From assembly GCA_019359505.1 (NCBI GenBank), contig JAHHHD010000006.1:124001-188000 (forward strand): a DNA stretch of 64,000 bases. Direction: 5' to 3'. Every line of letters starts with the position of its first letter. The stretch's first letter is position 1. The notes under the pieces were generated by a model. That model made no database searches. It was given only the letters and a program-made list of their open reading frames with translations, and was not told where the DNA came from. The position numbers were made by a program, and so were the translations under genes. Source of the DNA: Drouetiella hepatica Uher 2000/2452 (GTDB lineage Bacteria > Cyanobacteriota > Cyanobacteriia > Elainellales > Elainellaceae). Below, one piece after another: positions 37,081-47,127 of the stretch.

Positions 37081-38158
37081 AATCCACGCTCCATCATCAC
37101 AACTAAGGTTTAATCAAAATTCAGTTAGGGCTGGTTAGTTAAAGCTGGTGCCCTAAACAAGACAACCACAGATAGAAATAGCTAACTAGAGATAAGACCA
37201 AGCAACAGGAACACCCTAGAAAAGACAGTTCAGCAAAACCTCATGAGACAAAGTTTTAGAATCTTTTCTGTGACTGCACCATGCTAGCCACAGGGAAATC
37301 CCAGAACATTTTGCTTGAGAGGCTGCACCCTAATACATCTCTGCTTCTCCGATTTGAGTCATCAGTATACATCAAATTTCTCAAATGAAAAGCCTAAGCT
37401 GATATTAAGCAGAAACCGTTTGAGATCAACACTTTCAGGAACGTAAAAAAGGCAAATCTTGAAAACAAACTGAGAGTGTCAGGAAGCGCCACCTAAATCG
37501 ATATAGATAGATATAAAACCGATAACTCTTAGTTATCTAGGCGATCGCCTACCCTAACTCCTCAGGAATTCAGGACTGCTCAAGCACTGCTCAATATAGG
37601 AGATTTAGCCCTCAAATTAAATCAATGAAATCTAAAGTGATTCTTAAGATTCCCTTAGCCGCCTGATAACCTGCTTTCCAGCTTTTAGGTGCAAAAAGCA
37701 TTCCTCAACCGTTAAGTAAAGCTTTTGAATCTAACGATTTTTGATTGTAGTAGAGTTGTCCAAAACCTAGAAGAGCAAACATACTACTGGATATGCTAGG
37801 CTAGACGTACTATATGTAGCGTTTACCTAGGGATTCCAATACCACCCGTAGAGTATACTCCATGAGTTGCCTTTTGAACTATTTTCTAAAAAAAATAGTT
37901 TATTCCGGATACTATTCAGAGTCCGGATACCGATTAAAAATCAGAAAGACCATTTAACGTTGAAAGCCGGATTGCTTCAAGGGTAATCTTACTGAGATTT
38001 AGAAGCTTGGCTTAATTTTAAGTTCGTAGGTTTACTGATTAGATTATGAGCAACATAGGCTCTCAGCCTGTGTCGATAAGCTTTATTCAGTTGGCTTGCA
38101 GTTTCAGCCGCTAGGTGCAAAATGTGAGGTAAGCTAAAGCGAAGCGAAGATCCGTGCA
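37081..38158. other. 1.08-kb gene-free stretch upstream of sepF
   Basis: AT-rich and without a plausible ORF on either strand. It contains GATAACT-CTT-AGTTATC (37521-37537), directly followed by the palindrome AGGCGATCGCCT; AACTATTTT/AAAATAGTT (37877-37900); and two direct copies of TCCGGATAC (37904-37912, 37922-37930). It may hold a long sepF leader or an unrecognised non-coding RNA. I found no tRNA. Confidence 0.6.
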
Positions 38159-38602
38159 ATGCTTGACTCCATCACCTTTTCAGACACCAAGAAGCCCGAC
38201 CTAAACGACGTCTTGCCCCTCTACGTTGCCAATTCGTGGTCATCTGCTAGCAAGCCGAATCTGTTGATTCAGGCGCTCCACAACTCCCATGCGCTGGTGA
38301 CGGCATGGGAATATCAGCGTTTGGTGGGGTTGGGCAACGCCATATCCGATGGTTATCTGGTTGTCTATTTTCCACATCTGATTGTGCATCCCAAGTATCA
38401 AGCTGGAGGCATTGGCGCAGAAATTATGCGCCTGCTGATGGAAAAATACCGTGGTTTTCATCAGCAAATGCTAGTCGCCGATAGTGAAGCGATCGAGTTT
38501 TACAAAAAATGTGGATTTGAGCGCGCTGGACAAACTGAACCCATGTGGGTTTATCACGGGCAAGATACAGGGTCGCGATCATTGACCAATCGTTTGAGTT
38601 GA
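38159..38602 (+). CDS. GNAT-family N-acetyltransferase
   Basis: 147 aa. The acetyl-CoA-binding motif A reads HLIVHPKYQAGGIGAEIMRLLMEKY (Q..G.G), and the end YKKCGFERAGQTEPMWVY is the usual beta6-7 motif. Substrate not predictable. It is followed 28 bases later by a Nudix gene, possibly co-transcribed. Confidence 0.88.
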   Translation: MLDSITFSDTKKPDLNDVLPLYVANSWSSASKPNLLIQALHNSHALVTAWEYQRLVGLGNAISDGYLVVYFPHLIVHPKYQAGGIGAEIMRLLMEKYRGFHQQMLVADSEAIEFYKKCGFERAGQTEPMWVYHGQDTGSRSLTNRLS

Positions 38603-38630
38603 CGAGCTGTTAGGGATCACTGAACCTGAG

Positions 38631-39110
38631 ATGCAGAACCTGAACCTTCAGAAACTTAGCCTTAAAGCGGCTGGAATTATTGCCCGACGAGAAGCCAACG
38701 ATCGCCTCTTTTTCTTGGTGCAATGCGATCGAGCTGAGTCATTTTATCGGTTTGCTGGGGGCGGTATTGAGTTTGGCGAAACGGCAGCTGAGACGATCGT
38801 GCGTGAGTTTCAGGAAGAGTATGATCTTGCCGTTGAAGTGGGCAAGCTCTGCTGCGTTTGCGAAAACTTTTATCCTTCAGATGGACATTTGTATCATCAG
38901 CTAGGACTGTTTCATGTTTGTCGGCTTCTAGAGGAGTTGGCGATCGCACGTACGCTCTGGCACAAAGAACATGACAATATTAAGCTTGTTTGGCGAGAAT
39001 TGAGCCTGCTGCGCGATCGCACCCTCCATCCCAAAGGCATTGCACAACATTTGACCCATCTTGAAGAAGTACCTCTGCATTTGGTGGTGCGTCATACCAA
39101 GTTTGGGTAA
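38631..39110 (+). CDS. Nudix hydrolase
   Basis: 159 aa. Nudix box GGGIEFGETAAETIVREFQEEYDL keeps the REx2EE metal-binding core, but the usual Gly after EEx is Asp. Flanking strands (RLFFLVQCDRAESFYRFAGGG) fit. Typically hydrolyses nucleoside diphosphate derivatives; the substrate is unknown. Confidence 0.85.
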   Translation: MQNLNLQKLSLKAAGIIARREANDRLFFLVQCDRAESFYRFAGGGIEFGETAAETIVREFQEEYDLAVEVGKLCCVCENFYPSDGHLYHQLGLFHVCRLLEELAIARTLWHKEHDNIKLVWRELSLLRDRTLHPKGIAQHLTHLEEVPLHLVVRHTKFG

Positions 39111-39209
39111 ATATTAGATGAATATTCTGATGGAGCCGTAGCGCTCTACGATGTTTGCAATTTTGCTGAAGACAGATATCTTAACTTTCTGGCTAGAAAA
39201 GAACTTTTT

Positions 39210-40151
39210 ATGAAATGGATATGGCGCATAGTTTGGATCACCAGTTTGCTGGCGCTGTGGCTATTTTGTAGTGGCATAGCCCAAGCAGATTCCTCTAGTT
39301 CCTACAAAATTAGCGAAATTAGTGCCCTTAGCGAAATCAGCGCTCAAGCCGCTTCTCCCTTATCGGCTCGCCTGTCCCAGTATCCTAACTGGCAGAGTAA
39401 ACCTCCCGTGCAGCCTTCACGAGGAGATTTAGTTTACCCTGAGTGGTTTGAAGGCAACTGGACGGTAACAACGACGCTTTTGGGTATGGCGGCTCCCCTA
39501 GCCCCCGACATTGTTACGCCGGGATATGAAAGCAATCGCCAGTTTCTGAATCAGCCGATCGCCTTCAAAGTTCGCTTCATAGAGGCGGAAACTAAAGGTA
39601 TTGATGCCCTTCTCTCGCTAGTGCTAAATCGAGGAGGGAAGCAAATTATTTCCGATCGCGCCTTTAACGGCATGAGTTTGGCAAAAGCTTATCTGGGCGA
39701 TCGCGCCATCCTTGCCGTAAAAGTTGATCCCAATAACCCCAATCGCCAAATCACGCTGCTGCGCGGTGAATCAACCGAAGCCTTGTTTAGCGAACGCCAG
39801 CTTATTTCTACCGTCATCGGACGGGCAGTTGAAGCGCCCACAGACGATCGCTTCATCACCACGGAAGTGTTTCAGCAAGAGTTTCGAGGCACGCCACAAC
39901 TCTATTTCAACGAAGTGGAGAATACTACAGCCTATCTGCATCACTCTGCTGATACTTCTGCCGATGCTTCTGAGGATGATGCAATAGCAATTGAAGCAGA
40001 TCAGGTAACCGCAATTTACCTCTCTCCTCAAGATCCAAATTATTTCAAGACCATTCCCAACGGCAACTTCTTGGGTGAACCGCAGCCTGTGGCTTTGTAT
40101 CGCTACAAACTAGAGTTTGTCAGGGACACCGATCAGATTTCAAACTTCTGA
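39210..40151 (+). CDS. Exported DUF6816-like protein
   Basis: 313 aa. Signal peptide WRIVWITSLLALWLFCSGIAQA at the N-terminus. The mature region has PEWFEGNWTVTTTLLGMAAPLAP and VTPGYESNRQFLNQPIAFKVRF, which I associate with a cyanobacterial/plastid lumenal family (DUF6816); the assignment is from memory. A beta-rich lipocalin-like fold is plausible. Probably thylakoid lumen or periplasm. Function unknown. Confidence 0.7.
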   Translation: MKWIWRIVWITSLLALWLFCSGIAQADSSSSYKISEISALSEISAQAASPLSARLSQYPNWQSKPPVQPSRGDLVYPEWFEGNWTVTTTLLGMAAPLAPDIVTPGYESNRQFLNQPIAFKVRFIEAETKGIDALLSLVLNRGGKQIISDRAFNGMSLAKAYLGDRAILAVKVDPNNPNRQITLLRGESTEALFSERQLISTVIGRAVEAPTDDRFITTEVFQQEFRGTPQLYFNEVENTTAYLHHSADTSADASEDDAIAIEADQVTAIYLSPQDPNYFKTIPNGNFLGEPQPVALYRYKLEFVRDTDQISNF

Positions 40152-40169
40152 GAGGGTGATGATGCTTGA

Positions 40170-40243
40170 AGGGCTAGCCCGGATTTGAACCGGGGAATGT
40201 CGGTTTTGCAGACCGAAGCGTTAGACCACTTCGCCACTAGCCC
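40170..40243 (-). tRNA. tRNA-Cys (GCA)
   Basis: On the minus strand the acceptor arms GGGCTAG (40243-40237) and CTAGCCC (40177-40171) pair. The D stem is GCG/CGC, the anticodon arm TCGGT-CTGCAAA-ACCGA carries anticodon GCA, and the T arm is CCCGG-TTCAAAT-CCGGG. CCA is not encoded. It lies between the DUF6816-like gene and the end of the cpc operon. Confidence 0.95.
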
Positions 40244-40337
40244 AGATCGCTAAGAGTAGCATAAGTAGACCTACCGAGGCAACCTAGAAAAACGACTCAT
40301 TTCCATGTAAAAGTCATTACATTTTGAGGACTACCCC

Positions 40338-40382
40338 GCTGTTTTTTGAAAGATCCGCTCGGCGGATCTTTCAAAAAACAGC
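40338..40382. terminator. Terminator hairpin of the cpc operon
   Basis: A 21-bp perfect stem, GCTGTTTTTTGAAAGATCCGC with its complement, around the loop TCG. It begins 2 bases after the cpcD stop on the minus strand and has a T run in the stem base. Confidence 0.75.
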
Positions 40383-40383
40383 T

Positions 40384-40638
40384 CTAGATGTCTGCTGAAG
40401 GTTCCGGCTCAGATAGGGGGCGGATGTCAACAATTCTGCCGCCCAAGCGAGTGATCCGGCGCATCTCGTTATTCATGCGGCTGTAGGGCACTTGAATCAG
40501 AACAGTACTGCTGCTGCGCACGGCGTAGCTATTCTTATCCGTCTGCTCATTTTGCCGCAGCCCTGCCACTTCATAGACAAATATGCGGCCATCTGAAGTA
40601 GAGCTAGAGGCTTTAGTCAATGCGGATTGTCCCAACAT
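40384..40638 (-). CDS. cpcD: Phycobilisome small rod-capping linker CpcD
   Basis: 84 aa. The CpcD fold is recognisable by FVYEVAGLRQNEQT, SYAVRSSSTVLIQVPYSRMNNEMRRITRLGGRIVDIRPL. It caps the outer end of phycocyanin rods. Last gene of the cpc operon; the spacer to the rod-linker gene is 53 bases and contains the repeated phrase TTACTGAG four times. Confidence 0.95.
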   Translation of the reverse strand: MLGQSALTKASSSTSDGRIFVYEVAGLRQNEQTDKNSYAVRSSSTVLIQVPYSRMNNEMRRITRLGGRIVDIRPLSEPEPSADI

Positions 40639-40691
40639 GAGGTGGCTCCTTACTGAGTGAGTTCTTACTGAGCGAGCTTTTACTGAGTGTC

Positions 40692-41561
40692 TTACTGGGC
40701 AAGGGTAATGCTGGCAACCTTACCGCCCAGCTTATTGATTTGCTGGAGGGTGTTAGACAGCTGTTCGTAGGGCACGATGAACTCTTTGTTGCTGCGACGA
40801 ACTTTAGGATATCTGGGCAAGCTAATTCCAGCGACCTCAATGCGGTAGAGGCGATCGGTCGATCCTGTCGAAGAGCGACCAAACGTCCGGTTAGGAGCCA
40901 CTCCCTGCTTAGAAGGTTGGTAAGCCCAGCCATTGCCGCTCCCTGAAGGTGCGATTACCGCAGAGACACTGTTCCGAGCCAGCTCGCCTGCCAGACGAGA
41001 GCTAGAGCCACCGAGCTGAGCGCGATCGCTATTCGCATAGCCCCGATAGAGACGAAACATCCGAGGAAATCCAGCTGTCTTTTGCTGCGTTTGAGTTGAG
41101 AACCCTCGGTAGTAGGGAACGATCGCATCGCCAAAATTTAGCTCATATTCCTCTGAGTCAATGTAGGAATCAATGTCTGCCTCAAATCCTTGAGTTTGAT
41201 AGCGATCGAGATGCTCAGTCACCTCAGACTCATCATAGGGAGCACGACCCAGAAGATGTTTAAAGTTCAGCTCGATCACACGAGTTTGAAAGTGAGGATA
41301 CAAAAACTTTGTCTTATACAACTCAGATTTTGCCAATCCCCGGACAAAATCACGAACGGTCAGCTGACCATTGGTGAACAAAGATTCTAGATTAGTTAAA
41401 CGCTCTGACTGCATCAAGTAATCATTCCCCAAGACCTGACGATACACCGCTCGAATGACGGATTGGGCATCATCAGAAGTCCAGTTTGGACGCAACTCGA
41501 TCGGACGAGATTCGCTAAAAGCAGTCGTTCCCAAACGGGAAGCTGCGGTTGTAATTGCCAC
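40692..41561 (-). CDS. cpcC: Phycocyanin rod linker (CpcC1-like)
   Basis: 289 aa. N-terminal PBS-linker domain ([61 protein letters not shown]) and a C-terminal CpcD-type domain ([52 protein letters not shown]). It joins phycocyanin hexamers into rods. Second of two tandem rod-linker genes; the label C1 follows the common cpcB-A-C2-C1-D order and is tentative. Confidence 0.94.
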   Translation of the reverse strand: MAITTAASRLGTTAFSESRPIELRPNWTSDDAQSVIRAVYRQVLGNDYLMQSERLTNLESLFTNGQLTVRDFVRGLAKSELYKTKFLYPHFQTRVIELNFKHLLGRAPYDESEVTEHLDRYQTQGFEADIDSYIDSEEYELNFGDAIVPYYRGFSTQTQQKTAGFPRMFRLYRGYANSDRAQLGGSSSRLAGELARNSVSAVIAPSGSGNGWAYQPSKQGVAPNRTFGRSSTGSTDRLYRIEVAGISLPRYPKVRRSNKEFIVPYEQLSNTLQQINKLGGKVASITLAQ

Positions 41562-41856
41562 GGATATAAACTCCTTCTCTTATTAATTTGCAAACCTACA
41601 AGCCATTAATGCCCGATTGCCCCACCCATGCAACGCGACTTCTCCCAGCCATCTCCCATCTTATGCAGGTAGCGGTACTTAAGTAAGGATTTTTTGTTGC
41701 GCGGGCGAAGCCCGCGCAACAAAAAATCCTTACCCCTGACTACCCTCATGCAGAGAGTATGTGGGGGACGCGCCCATCCCCTGCTAGGGGTGTAGGGGAA
41801 ACCCCAAAGGCTGTTGGCTCTCTTCCAAGTTTAGGCGAGAAATTCAGGCTAAACGC
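41562..41856. other. Spacer between the two rod-linker genes
   Basis: 295 bases that include a 24-bp perfect hairpin (41683-41733). No gene seen. A second short repeat, GGGGGACGCGCCC with CCCCTGCTAGGGG, follows at about 41762-41793. Confidence 0.7.
41683..41733. terminator. Large perfect hairpin inside the cpc operon
   Basis: GTAAGGATTTTTTGTTGCGC extended to 24 bases (41683-41706) pairs without mismatch with 41710-41733 around loop GAA. Placed between the two linker genes, it could terminate part of the transcripts or define an mRNA processing end, which would set linker stoichiometry below phycocyanin. Confidence 0.65.
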
Positions 41857-42675
41857 TTACGCGAGAGAAATATTCACTACCCGACTCCCCCGCTGATTCA
41901 ACCGCTGCAAAGTAGACGAAAGCTGATCATAAGGAACGAGATAATCTTTCACACTCCGACGAACCTGTGGAGTCCGCCCGCTCCCCGACTGCGTCACGCG
42001 TACCCGATAAAGCTGACCGCGATCGCCCCCTGCCGTACCCGTCAAACCCCGACCAAAGGTCGCGGTCTGCACTGGAGAGGCAACATTACGCGCCAAATCG
42101 CTTATTAATCCAGCAGACTTGTTTTTACCCTGAGCGCGATCGCTATTGGCATAGCCCCGATAGAGCTGAAACATCCGGCTAAAGCCCACGCTCTTCTGTC
42201 CACGCTGAGTTGCGAAACCCCGGTAATAGGGAACCACAGATTCGCCAAAATTTTCTTGATATTCCAACGAATCAATATAGGAATCGATCTCCGCCTCATA
42301 CCCTTTCTCAGTATAGAGATCGACATGATAGGCAATTTCCGACTCATCATAGGGTGCACGACCCAGCAAATGCTTATAATTCAGCTCAATCAAGCGAACT
42401 TGAGGCGTCGAATAAAAGAACTTTTTTCGATACAGCTCAGACTGTGCCAGCGCCCGCACAAAATCCCGAACTGTAATGTTGCCGCGACGCAGCAGCGATT
42501 CTGCACTGGTCAGGCGCTCACTCTGCATCAAATGCTCATTGCCAAAAACCTGGCGATAGGCAGCATAAATCACCGTCTGCACATCACCCTCTGTCCAATT
42601 TGTCCGTAACTCAACGGGAGATGTGCCCTCAAATGGCTCAAATCCCAGCTGCGTCGCTGCCGTAGAACTCGTCAT
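41857..42675 (-). CDS. cpcC: Phycocyanin rod linker (CpcC2-like)
   Basis: ATG 42675 ([17 protein letters not shown]) with GGAG 7 bases upstream, in preference to 42714. 272 aa. PBS-linker domain ([62 protein letters not shown]) and CpcD-type C-terminus ([31 protein letters not shown]). Clearly paralogous to the following linker. Separated from cpcA by a MITE-like element. Confidence 0.94.
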   Translation of the reverse strand: MTSSTAATQLGFEPFEGTSPVELRTNWTEGDVQTVIYAAYRQVFGNEHLMQSERLTSAESLLRRGNITVRDFVRALAQSELYRKKFFYSTPQVRLIELNYKHLLGRAPYDESEIAYHVDLYTEKGYEAEIDSYIDSLEYQENFGESVVPYYRGFATQRGQKSVGFSRMFQLYRGYANSDRAQGKNKSAGLISDLARNVASPVQTATFGRGLTGTAGGDRGQLYRVRVTQSGSGRTPQVRRSVKDYLVPYDQLSSTLQRLNQRGSRVVNISLA

Positions 42676-42747
42676 GACTGATCTCCATATCGTTTTAATA
42701 AGAGAGCATTTCAATAGGAAAGCGAAGACTTTACCCAGATAAAGACC

Positions 42748-42842
42748 TATAGCAACCGCCTTAGAGGTTAGGACGGGGACATTTTGGGTGGGGCGCGAAG
42801 CGCCCCACCCAAAATGTCCTAAGCAAACTGGCGATAGCTATA
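42748..42842. repeat. MITE-like element, full copy 2 (family reference)
   Basis: 95 bp. Ends TATAGCAACCGCC and GGCGATAGCTATA are imperfect terminal inverted repeats (11 of 13). The core is a 19-bp perfect stem (GACATTTTGGGTGGGGCGC, 42778-42796) with loop GAA. It lies inside the cpc operon between cpcA and the first linker gene. Confidence 0.8.
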
Positions 42843-42901
42843 TGTCCAGCTCTTTAGAAAACCTCCTCTACAGAAGCGGCTAAAGATCTGGGCAGTCGAG
42901 T

Positions 42902-43390
42902 CTAGCTCAGGGCATTGATGGCGTAATCAATGTAGGAATTAGCTTCCACAGCAGGATCGCCGCTCAAACCATGATTGGCTTTAATGTGCTTCAGCGCTTC
43001 AACGTACCAGCTGGGAGACAGATCAAAGGTGCGGTTGATTTCAGCAATGCCGCCAATCAGATAGTCATCCAGGGGACCTGTGCTGCCAGCAACCAAGCAG
43101 TAGGTGATCATGCGCAGGTAGTAGCCCACGTCGCGCGCGCACTTAGCCTTTCCTTCTGGCGTTGAGGCAAAGTTAGCACCCTGCATCTGAGTCGTGTAGG
43201 GAAACTTTTTGTAAACCGCATTGGCAGCATCGTCTGCAAGGGTTTGAGCTTTAGCGCTCAGACCTTTTGCTGCATCCAGGCTAGCGGCCGCCTGACGGAA
43301 ACGCCCAAACGCAACTTGAACTTCAGTGGAGCTAAGGAAGCGTCCTTGAGAATCTGCTGTAGCGATCGCTTCGGTTAAAGGTGTTTTCAT
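42902..43390 (-). CDS. cpcA: C-phycocyanin alpha subunit
   Basis: 162 aa light-harvesting biliprotein. The bilin-attachment Cys lies in [19 protein letters not shown] (position equivalent to Cys84). Globin-like helices with [25 protein letters not shown] and [34 protein letters not shown]. Second gene of the rod operon, 94 bases after cpcB. Confidence 0.98.
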   Translation of the reverse strand: MKTPLTEAIATADSQGRFLSSTEVQVAFGRFRQAAASLDAAKGLSAKAQTLADDAANAVYKKFPYTTQMQGANFASTPEGKAKCARDVGYYLRMITYCLVAGSTGPLDDYLIGGIAEINRTFDLSPSWYVEALKHIKANHGLSGDPAVEANSYIDYAINALS

Positions 43391-43484
43391 GCGAGTTATT
43401 CCTCCAAAAAATGTGCGAGTTACAAAACAAGTTAGAAAAGTACAAGCCGTTAAAAATCAGAACCACTAGAAATCAGAGCAACGA

Positions 43485-44003
43485 CTAGCCGACTGCCGAT
43501 GCTGCCTGATCAAAATAGCCGCCTAGCTCAGCCATCAAGCTGCTGCAATCGCCACGGGTTACGCCATTCGGATCATTGGCAATAGCGATCGCGGCTTCTT
43601 TCATTTTGTTCACGCCTGCCGCCACAGAACCCCCCGGAACGCCCAGTGCTAGGTAGGTTTCGCGCAGACCGTTGAGACAGCGATCGTTGAGGACGCTAGC
43701 ATCACCCGCAAAGGTTGCATAGGTGACATAGCGAAGGATGATTTCCATGTCACGCAGACAAGCAGCCATTCGACGGCTGGTGTAAGCATTGCCGCCTGGA
43801 GCGATCAACTGAGGTTGCTCTGCAAACAAAGAGCGGGCTGCATTTGCCACGATCGTCGATGAATTTGAGGTAATCCGGTTGACTACATCCATACGCTTGG
43901 AGCCTTCCGCCACCATGTTTTTCAGCGCATCGATTTGACCACCGCTGATGTACTCGCCACGGGTATCTGCTTGAGAAACTACTTTAGTAAACGCATCTAA
44001 CAT
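43485..44003 (-). CDS. cpcB: C-phycocyanin beta subunit
   Basis: 172 aa. Two bilin Cys: [19 protein letters not shown] (Cys82-equivalent) and [19 protein letters not shown] (Cys153-equivalent). The Asn of the methylation site region ([17 protein letters not shown] and [11 protein letters not shown]) fits. First phycocyanin gene, 342 bases after pcyA. Confidence 0.98.
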   Translation of the reverse strand: MLDAFTKVVSQADTRGEYISGGQIDALKNMVAEGSKRMDVVNRITSNSSTIVANAARSLFAEQPQLIAPGGNAYTSRRMAACLRDMEIILRYVTYATFAGDASVLNDRCLNGLRETYLALGVPGGSVAAGVNKMKEAAIAIANDPNGVTRGDCSSLMAELGGYFDQAASAVG

Positions 44004-44345
44004 TTCAAGATCTCCTAATCATGTTGATGTGTGAATTAGAAAAGGTTCAAGCCCAGTCATGAAGGTTAATTAAACACCATCATTTTGAGTAAAGAAGCAT
44101 TGCACTGCAAGTTGAGCTTGCGATGTCATAGCAACGTCAGGAGAATACTTTTAAGGAGAGCGTCATCCCAACAGGATTGATCTACTCAGTGGGTTTGAAC
44201 CTAATCCTGATTAAAGCAATCTATTTGTGCAAATTTTGTGCAAATTTAGAAGCGTAAAAGGAGAATTGATTAAAAAATATTAAGAGAGTGGCGAGCTGGG
44301 TTCTGAAATAACGTTTTCCAAATGGCGCTTTGCAAAGCGTACGAC
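44004..44345. promoter_or_regulatory. cpc upstream region / leader
   Basis: 342 AT-rich bases between pcyA and cpcB with no gene, presumably carrying the cpc promoter and a long leader. I see a doubled GTGCAAATTT (about 44227-44246) but cannot fix a -10 box or transcript start with confidence. Confidence 0.5.
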
Positions 44346-45101
44346 TCAGGTGGCATAGTCAAACAGCATAGTAGTCATGTAGCGATCGGTCCACTCAGCA
44401 CCGAAAGACTTTTCCAAGACTCGCCGAGTCTTATCATTCTGCTGCTGCTTCGTACAGTAATAGCGTTGCCCAGCCATGGCGCTAGCAATCTCCCGTTGAG
44501 AAGTGAGCGGAGTTGCAAGACTGGCGTTTTGACAATGCAGCGTCAAAAAGTCACGCACTCGCTGCAAAAACATATCTTCCTCCAGCACGCCCATCGGACG
44601 GACAAACAGACAAAACTCTGAAAAAATGTCTGCCCATTCTGGCAAGGCGCGCGCTTGCGAAAATTGAAGCGTTGGCAGGGTCGAGAGTGCCTGACGATAG
44701 GGTTCTGGTAGCGATCGATCGGCATTGACGGGAGAGAGATCGGCGATCGCCGCACTAATGGCACCCCCGCGTCCACCCACCAGATCTGCCCCAAAAATAG
44801 GCAGTGCATAATCAGGATTGGGAAACATAACGCAATGTAAGATATCTAGTCCAGTTCCCACCTGAGCCAGTTCTAAGTGCAGCTTACGAAATTGAGGAGC
44901 CTGATAGCAGTAATTTTCAATCACCAGCCGTTCGCCCTCCAGAGCGCCCTCAATGTAGCCCAAATCCTCTGGAACAGAATAAGGGGAAAGCTCTAGGTGC
45001 TGATGCCAGGTTTCTTCAATGCAATCTGCCAAGCGGCAGATCAGGGGATGCTGCTGATTTCTTAACGACATTTGAGTGGGCTTTTGTAGAGACTTCGACA
45101 T
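44346..45101 (-). CDS. pcyA: Phycocyanobilin:ferredoxin oxidoreductase PcyA
   Basis: Reduces biliverdin IX-alpha by four electrons from ferredoxin to phycocyanobilin, the chromophore attached to CpcA/CpcB. Key family segments are GALEGERLVIENYCYQAP (active Glu), RKLHLELAQVG (His), LHCVMFPNPDYALPIFGADLVG (Asp), and QRYYCTKQQQNDKTRRVLEKSFG at the end. 251 aa, normal. It lies directly upstream of cpcB in the same direction, so chromophore and apoprotein genes are grouped. Confidence 0.96.
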   Translation of the reverse strand: MSKSLQKPTQMSLRNQQHPLICRLADCIEETWHQHLELSPYSVPEDLGYIEGALEGERLVIENYCYQAPQFRKLHLELAQVGTGLDILHCVMFPNPDYALPIFGADLVGGRGGAISAAIADLSPVNADRSLPEPYRQALSTLPTLQFSQARALPEWADIFSEFCLFVRPMGVLEEDMFLQRVRDFLTLHCQNASLATPLTSQREIASAMAGQRYYCTKQQQNDKTRRVLEKSFGAEWTDRYMTTMLFDYAT

Positions 45102-45190
45102 GCTGCTATTTAACTTAAAGGATTAATATTTACACTGACGCATTCTTCGTGCAAAATTTGTGCAGGGCAGCGAGCGACCAAAGGCGCAAA

Positions 45191-47122
45191 TTAGCCTGCC
45201 CAAGCCCGCACCCGCTGCAATCGGCGAAGAATTCGGTTGGCAAGCTCCACGCCCATAATAGGTTTACAGAGATAGTCATCTGCACCCACTGTAAAAGCCT
45301 GATTTTGGCTAGCGGCATCAGTTAGCACACTTAAAAATAATACTGGCAACCGCTGCCAATCGGGATCGCTGCGCAGGATTTGACACAGTTCAAACCCATT
45401 CACCTGGGGCATATTGACATCGAGTACCAGCAGATCAGGCATGACGGACTGTAACACCGTTAAGAATTGTTGCGGATCGGCTAAGGTTGTGACCTTAAAT
45501 CCCCAGGGCTTCAACAGCGTTGGCAGCATTCGTAGCCAATTCTGATCATCATCCACAATCATCACCCTGGCGGGTGAGTCAGAACCACGCAATAGACGAA
45601 CTGCCGCTGAAATGACCTGATCTGGAACAGCTGAGGGTTCTAGAAAAAGTTTTCCACCCGATCGCACAATCTTGAGTCGATCGCTCAACTCGCTTCGATC
45701 GCCCACTACCAAAATTGGCAGCGCAGGATGACGGTGTACCCATGTTTGTAACGTTTTCCAAAGATCGTCTATGGTGCTACATCGATCAGGATCTTTAGGC
45801 GAACCGTCAGGAAATCGAAAGAGGATGACATCGGGAGATTGCTCCTCTGCTGGCTCCAATGACGCAATTTCTGGCGCAATTTCTGGCGCAATTCTAATGT
45901 GAATGCCTCGATCGATCGCGACAGGCATCAGAGATTGATTGAATTTAGCATCGGTGCTAACGACCAGCAGCAACGGCACTCTCCCCACAATCTGAGGAGC
46001 TTGAATCGTCCGATTGTTTTTAATCTCCTGCTGGAGGGCGATCGCCAAAGTCTGCATCAGCTCCGCCTGTTTGGGGTGAAGCGTTTCGCCCAACCAATGC
46101 TCTAGCTGGCGTGAGAGGTGCATGGCTTGAGTAAGTCCAAAGACTCCCAGCGTACCCGCTAGCTTGTGTGCGACTTGCTGCGCCTGAACCTGCTGCGGGT
46201 GACTGAGGCGATCGCCCTGCAACTCTGCGGCGGCTTGCAGCAAAATCTCAGTTTGAGCCAGACACTTAGGCTGAGTCGTTGCCCAAGTTTCGTTGAGGAA
46301 GGTGAGGTACTGCCGCTGGGAATCTGGCTGGGAGATGGGAAAGAATGGAGACGTTTCTGATGAGGTGCTGGCGATCGCCAAACCGCCTGCCAAATCGCCC
46401 GCCAAATCACCTTTGAGGTGAGGCATCGTCGCCTCTTCTGTCTTTGGCTCTAGCGCCTTCAGGTAATATCCCCGTCCATGCAAAGTGGCAATGAAATCTG
46501 AAGGGGCACCCGCTGCCACCAGCTTGTGGCGCAACCGACGAATATGAGAACGCACCGTTGCTTCCGAGGGAAACTTCTCAGAAGACCAGAGGCGATCGAG
46601 AATTTCATCTGTACTCAGAACATGCTGGCTATCCCGCAGCAGCAGTTCCAGCAGCTCATACTCTTTGGTGGTCAAGATCAGCGGCTGCCCATCATAGCTA
46701 ACTTCACAAGTGCTGGGGTCGAGCAGCAAGTCGCCACAGGTCAGCAGCGGAAACGGCTGGGTGCTGCCTCGACGCAGCAGCGCCCGAATCCGGGCAATGA
46801 GTTCTGCCTGGTCAAAAGGTTTGACCACATAGTCATCGGCTCCGGCATCCAATCCCTGCACTTTTGCCGTGCTGTTGTCCTGAGCTGTGAGCAGCATGAT
46901 CGGAGTCGTGTATCCCTCGGCGCGAAACCGCTGGCAGAGACTAATGCCGTCTAACTTAGGCAGCATCAAATCCATGAGGATCAGGTCATACTCAAATGTA
47001 GAGCCATAGCTCCAGCCCATTTCGCCATCTTTGACGGCATCAACCACATAGCGCTGGGCAACTAGGCTTCGAGTCAGCAGGGCGATCAGAGACTCATCAT
47101 CTTCTACAAGCAAAATTTTCAT
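45191..47122 (-). CDS. Multi-domain response regulator: REC-wHTH-HPt-REC-REC
   Basis: ATG 47122 (MKILLVEDDESLIALL), 643 aa. Domains in order: OmpR-type receiver with Asp in LILMDLMLPKLDG; winged-helix DNA-binding domain (LTTKEYELLELLLRDSQ, ATVRSHIRRLRHKL, TLHGRGYYLKA); HPt-like helix bundle with His in AQQVAHKLAGTLGVFGL; a receiver-like segment (PLLLVVSTDAKFNQSL, DVILFRFPDG) lacking the phospho-accepting Asp; and a complete C-terminal receiver (LLVLDVNMPQVNGFEL). It sits at the end of a kinase-REC-hybrid cluster and probably both receives phosphate and binds DNA. Confidence 0.92.
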   Translation of the reverse strand: MKILLVEDDESLIALLTRSLVAQRYVVDAVKDGEMGWSYGSTFEYDLILMDLMLPKLDGISLCQRFRAEGYTTPIMLLTAQDNSTAKVQGLDAGADDYVVKPFDQAELIARIRALLRRGSTQPFPLLTCGDLLLDPSTCEVSYDGQPLILTTKEYELLELLLRDSQHVLSTDEILDRLWSSEKFPSEATVRSHIRRLRHKLVAAGAPSDFIATLHGRGYYLKALEPKTEEATMPHLKGDLAGDLAGGLAIASTSSETSPFFPISQPDSQRQYLTFLNETWATTQPKCLAQTEILLQAAAELQGDRLSHPQQVQAQQVAHKLAGTLGVFGLTQAMHLSRQLEHWLGETLHPKQAELMQTLAIALQQEIKNNRTIQAPQIVGRVPLLLVVSTDAKFNQSLMPVAIDRGIHIRIAPEIAPEIASLEPAEEQSPDVILFRFPDGSPKDPDRCSTIDDLWKTLQTWVHRHPALPILVVGDRSELSDRLKIVRSGGKLFLEPSAVPDQVISAAVRLLRGSDSPARVMIVDDDQNWLRMLPTLLKPWGFKVTTLADPQQFLTVLQSVMPDLLVLDVNMPQVNGFELCQILRSDPDWQRLPVLFLSVLTDAASQNQAFTVGADDYLCKPIMGVELANRILRRLQRVRAWAG

Positions 47123-47127
47123 TGCCG

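Noticed and set aside
37540-37600. Yfr1-like small RNA because of ACTCCTCAGG
   Set aside because: The conserved Yfr1 core ACTCCTCACAC is not matched and no flanking stem-loops of the right form are seen.
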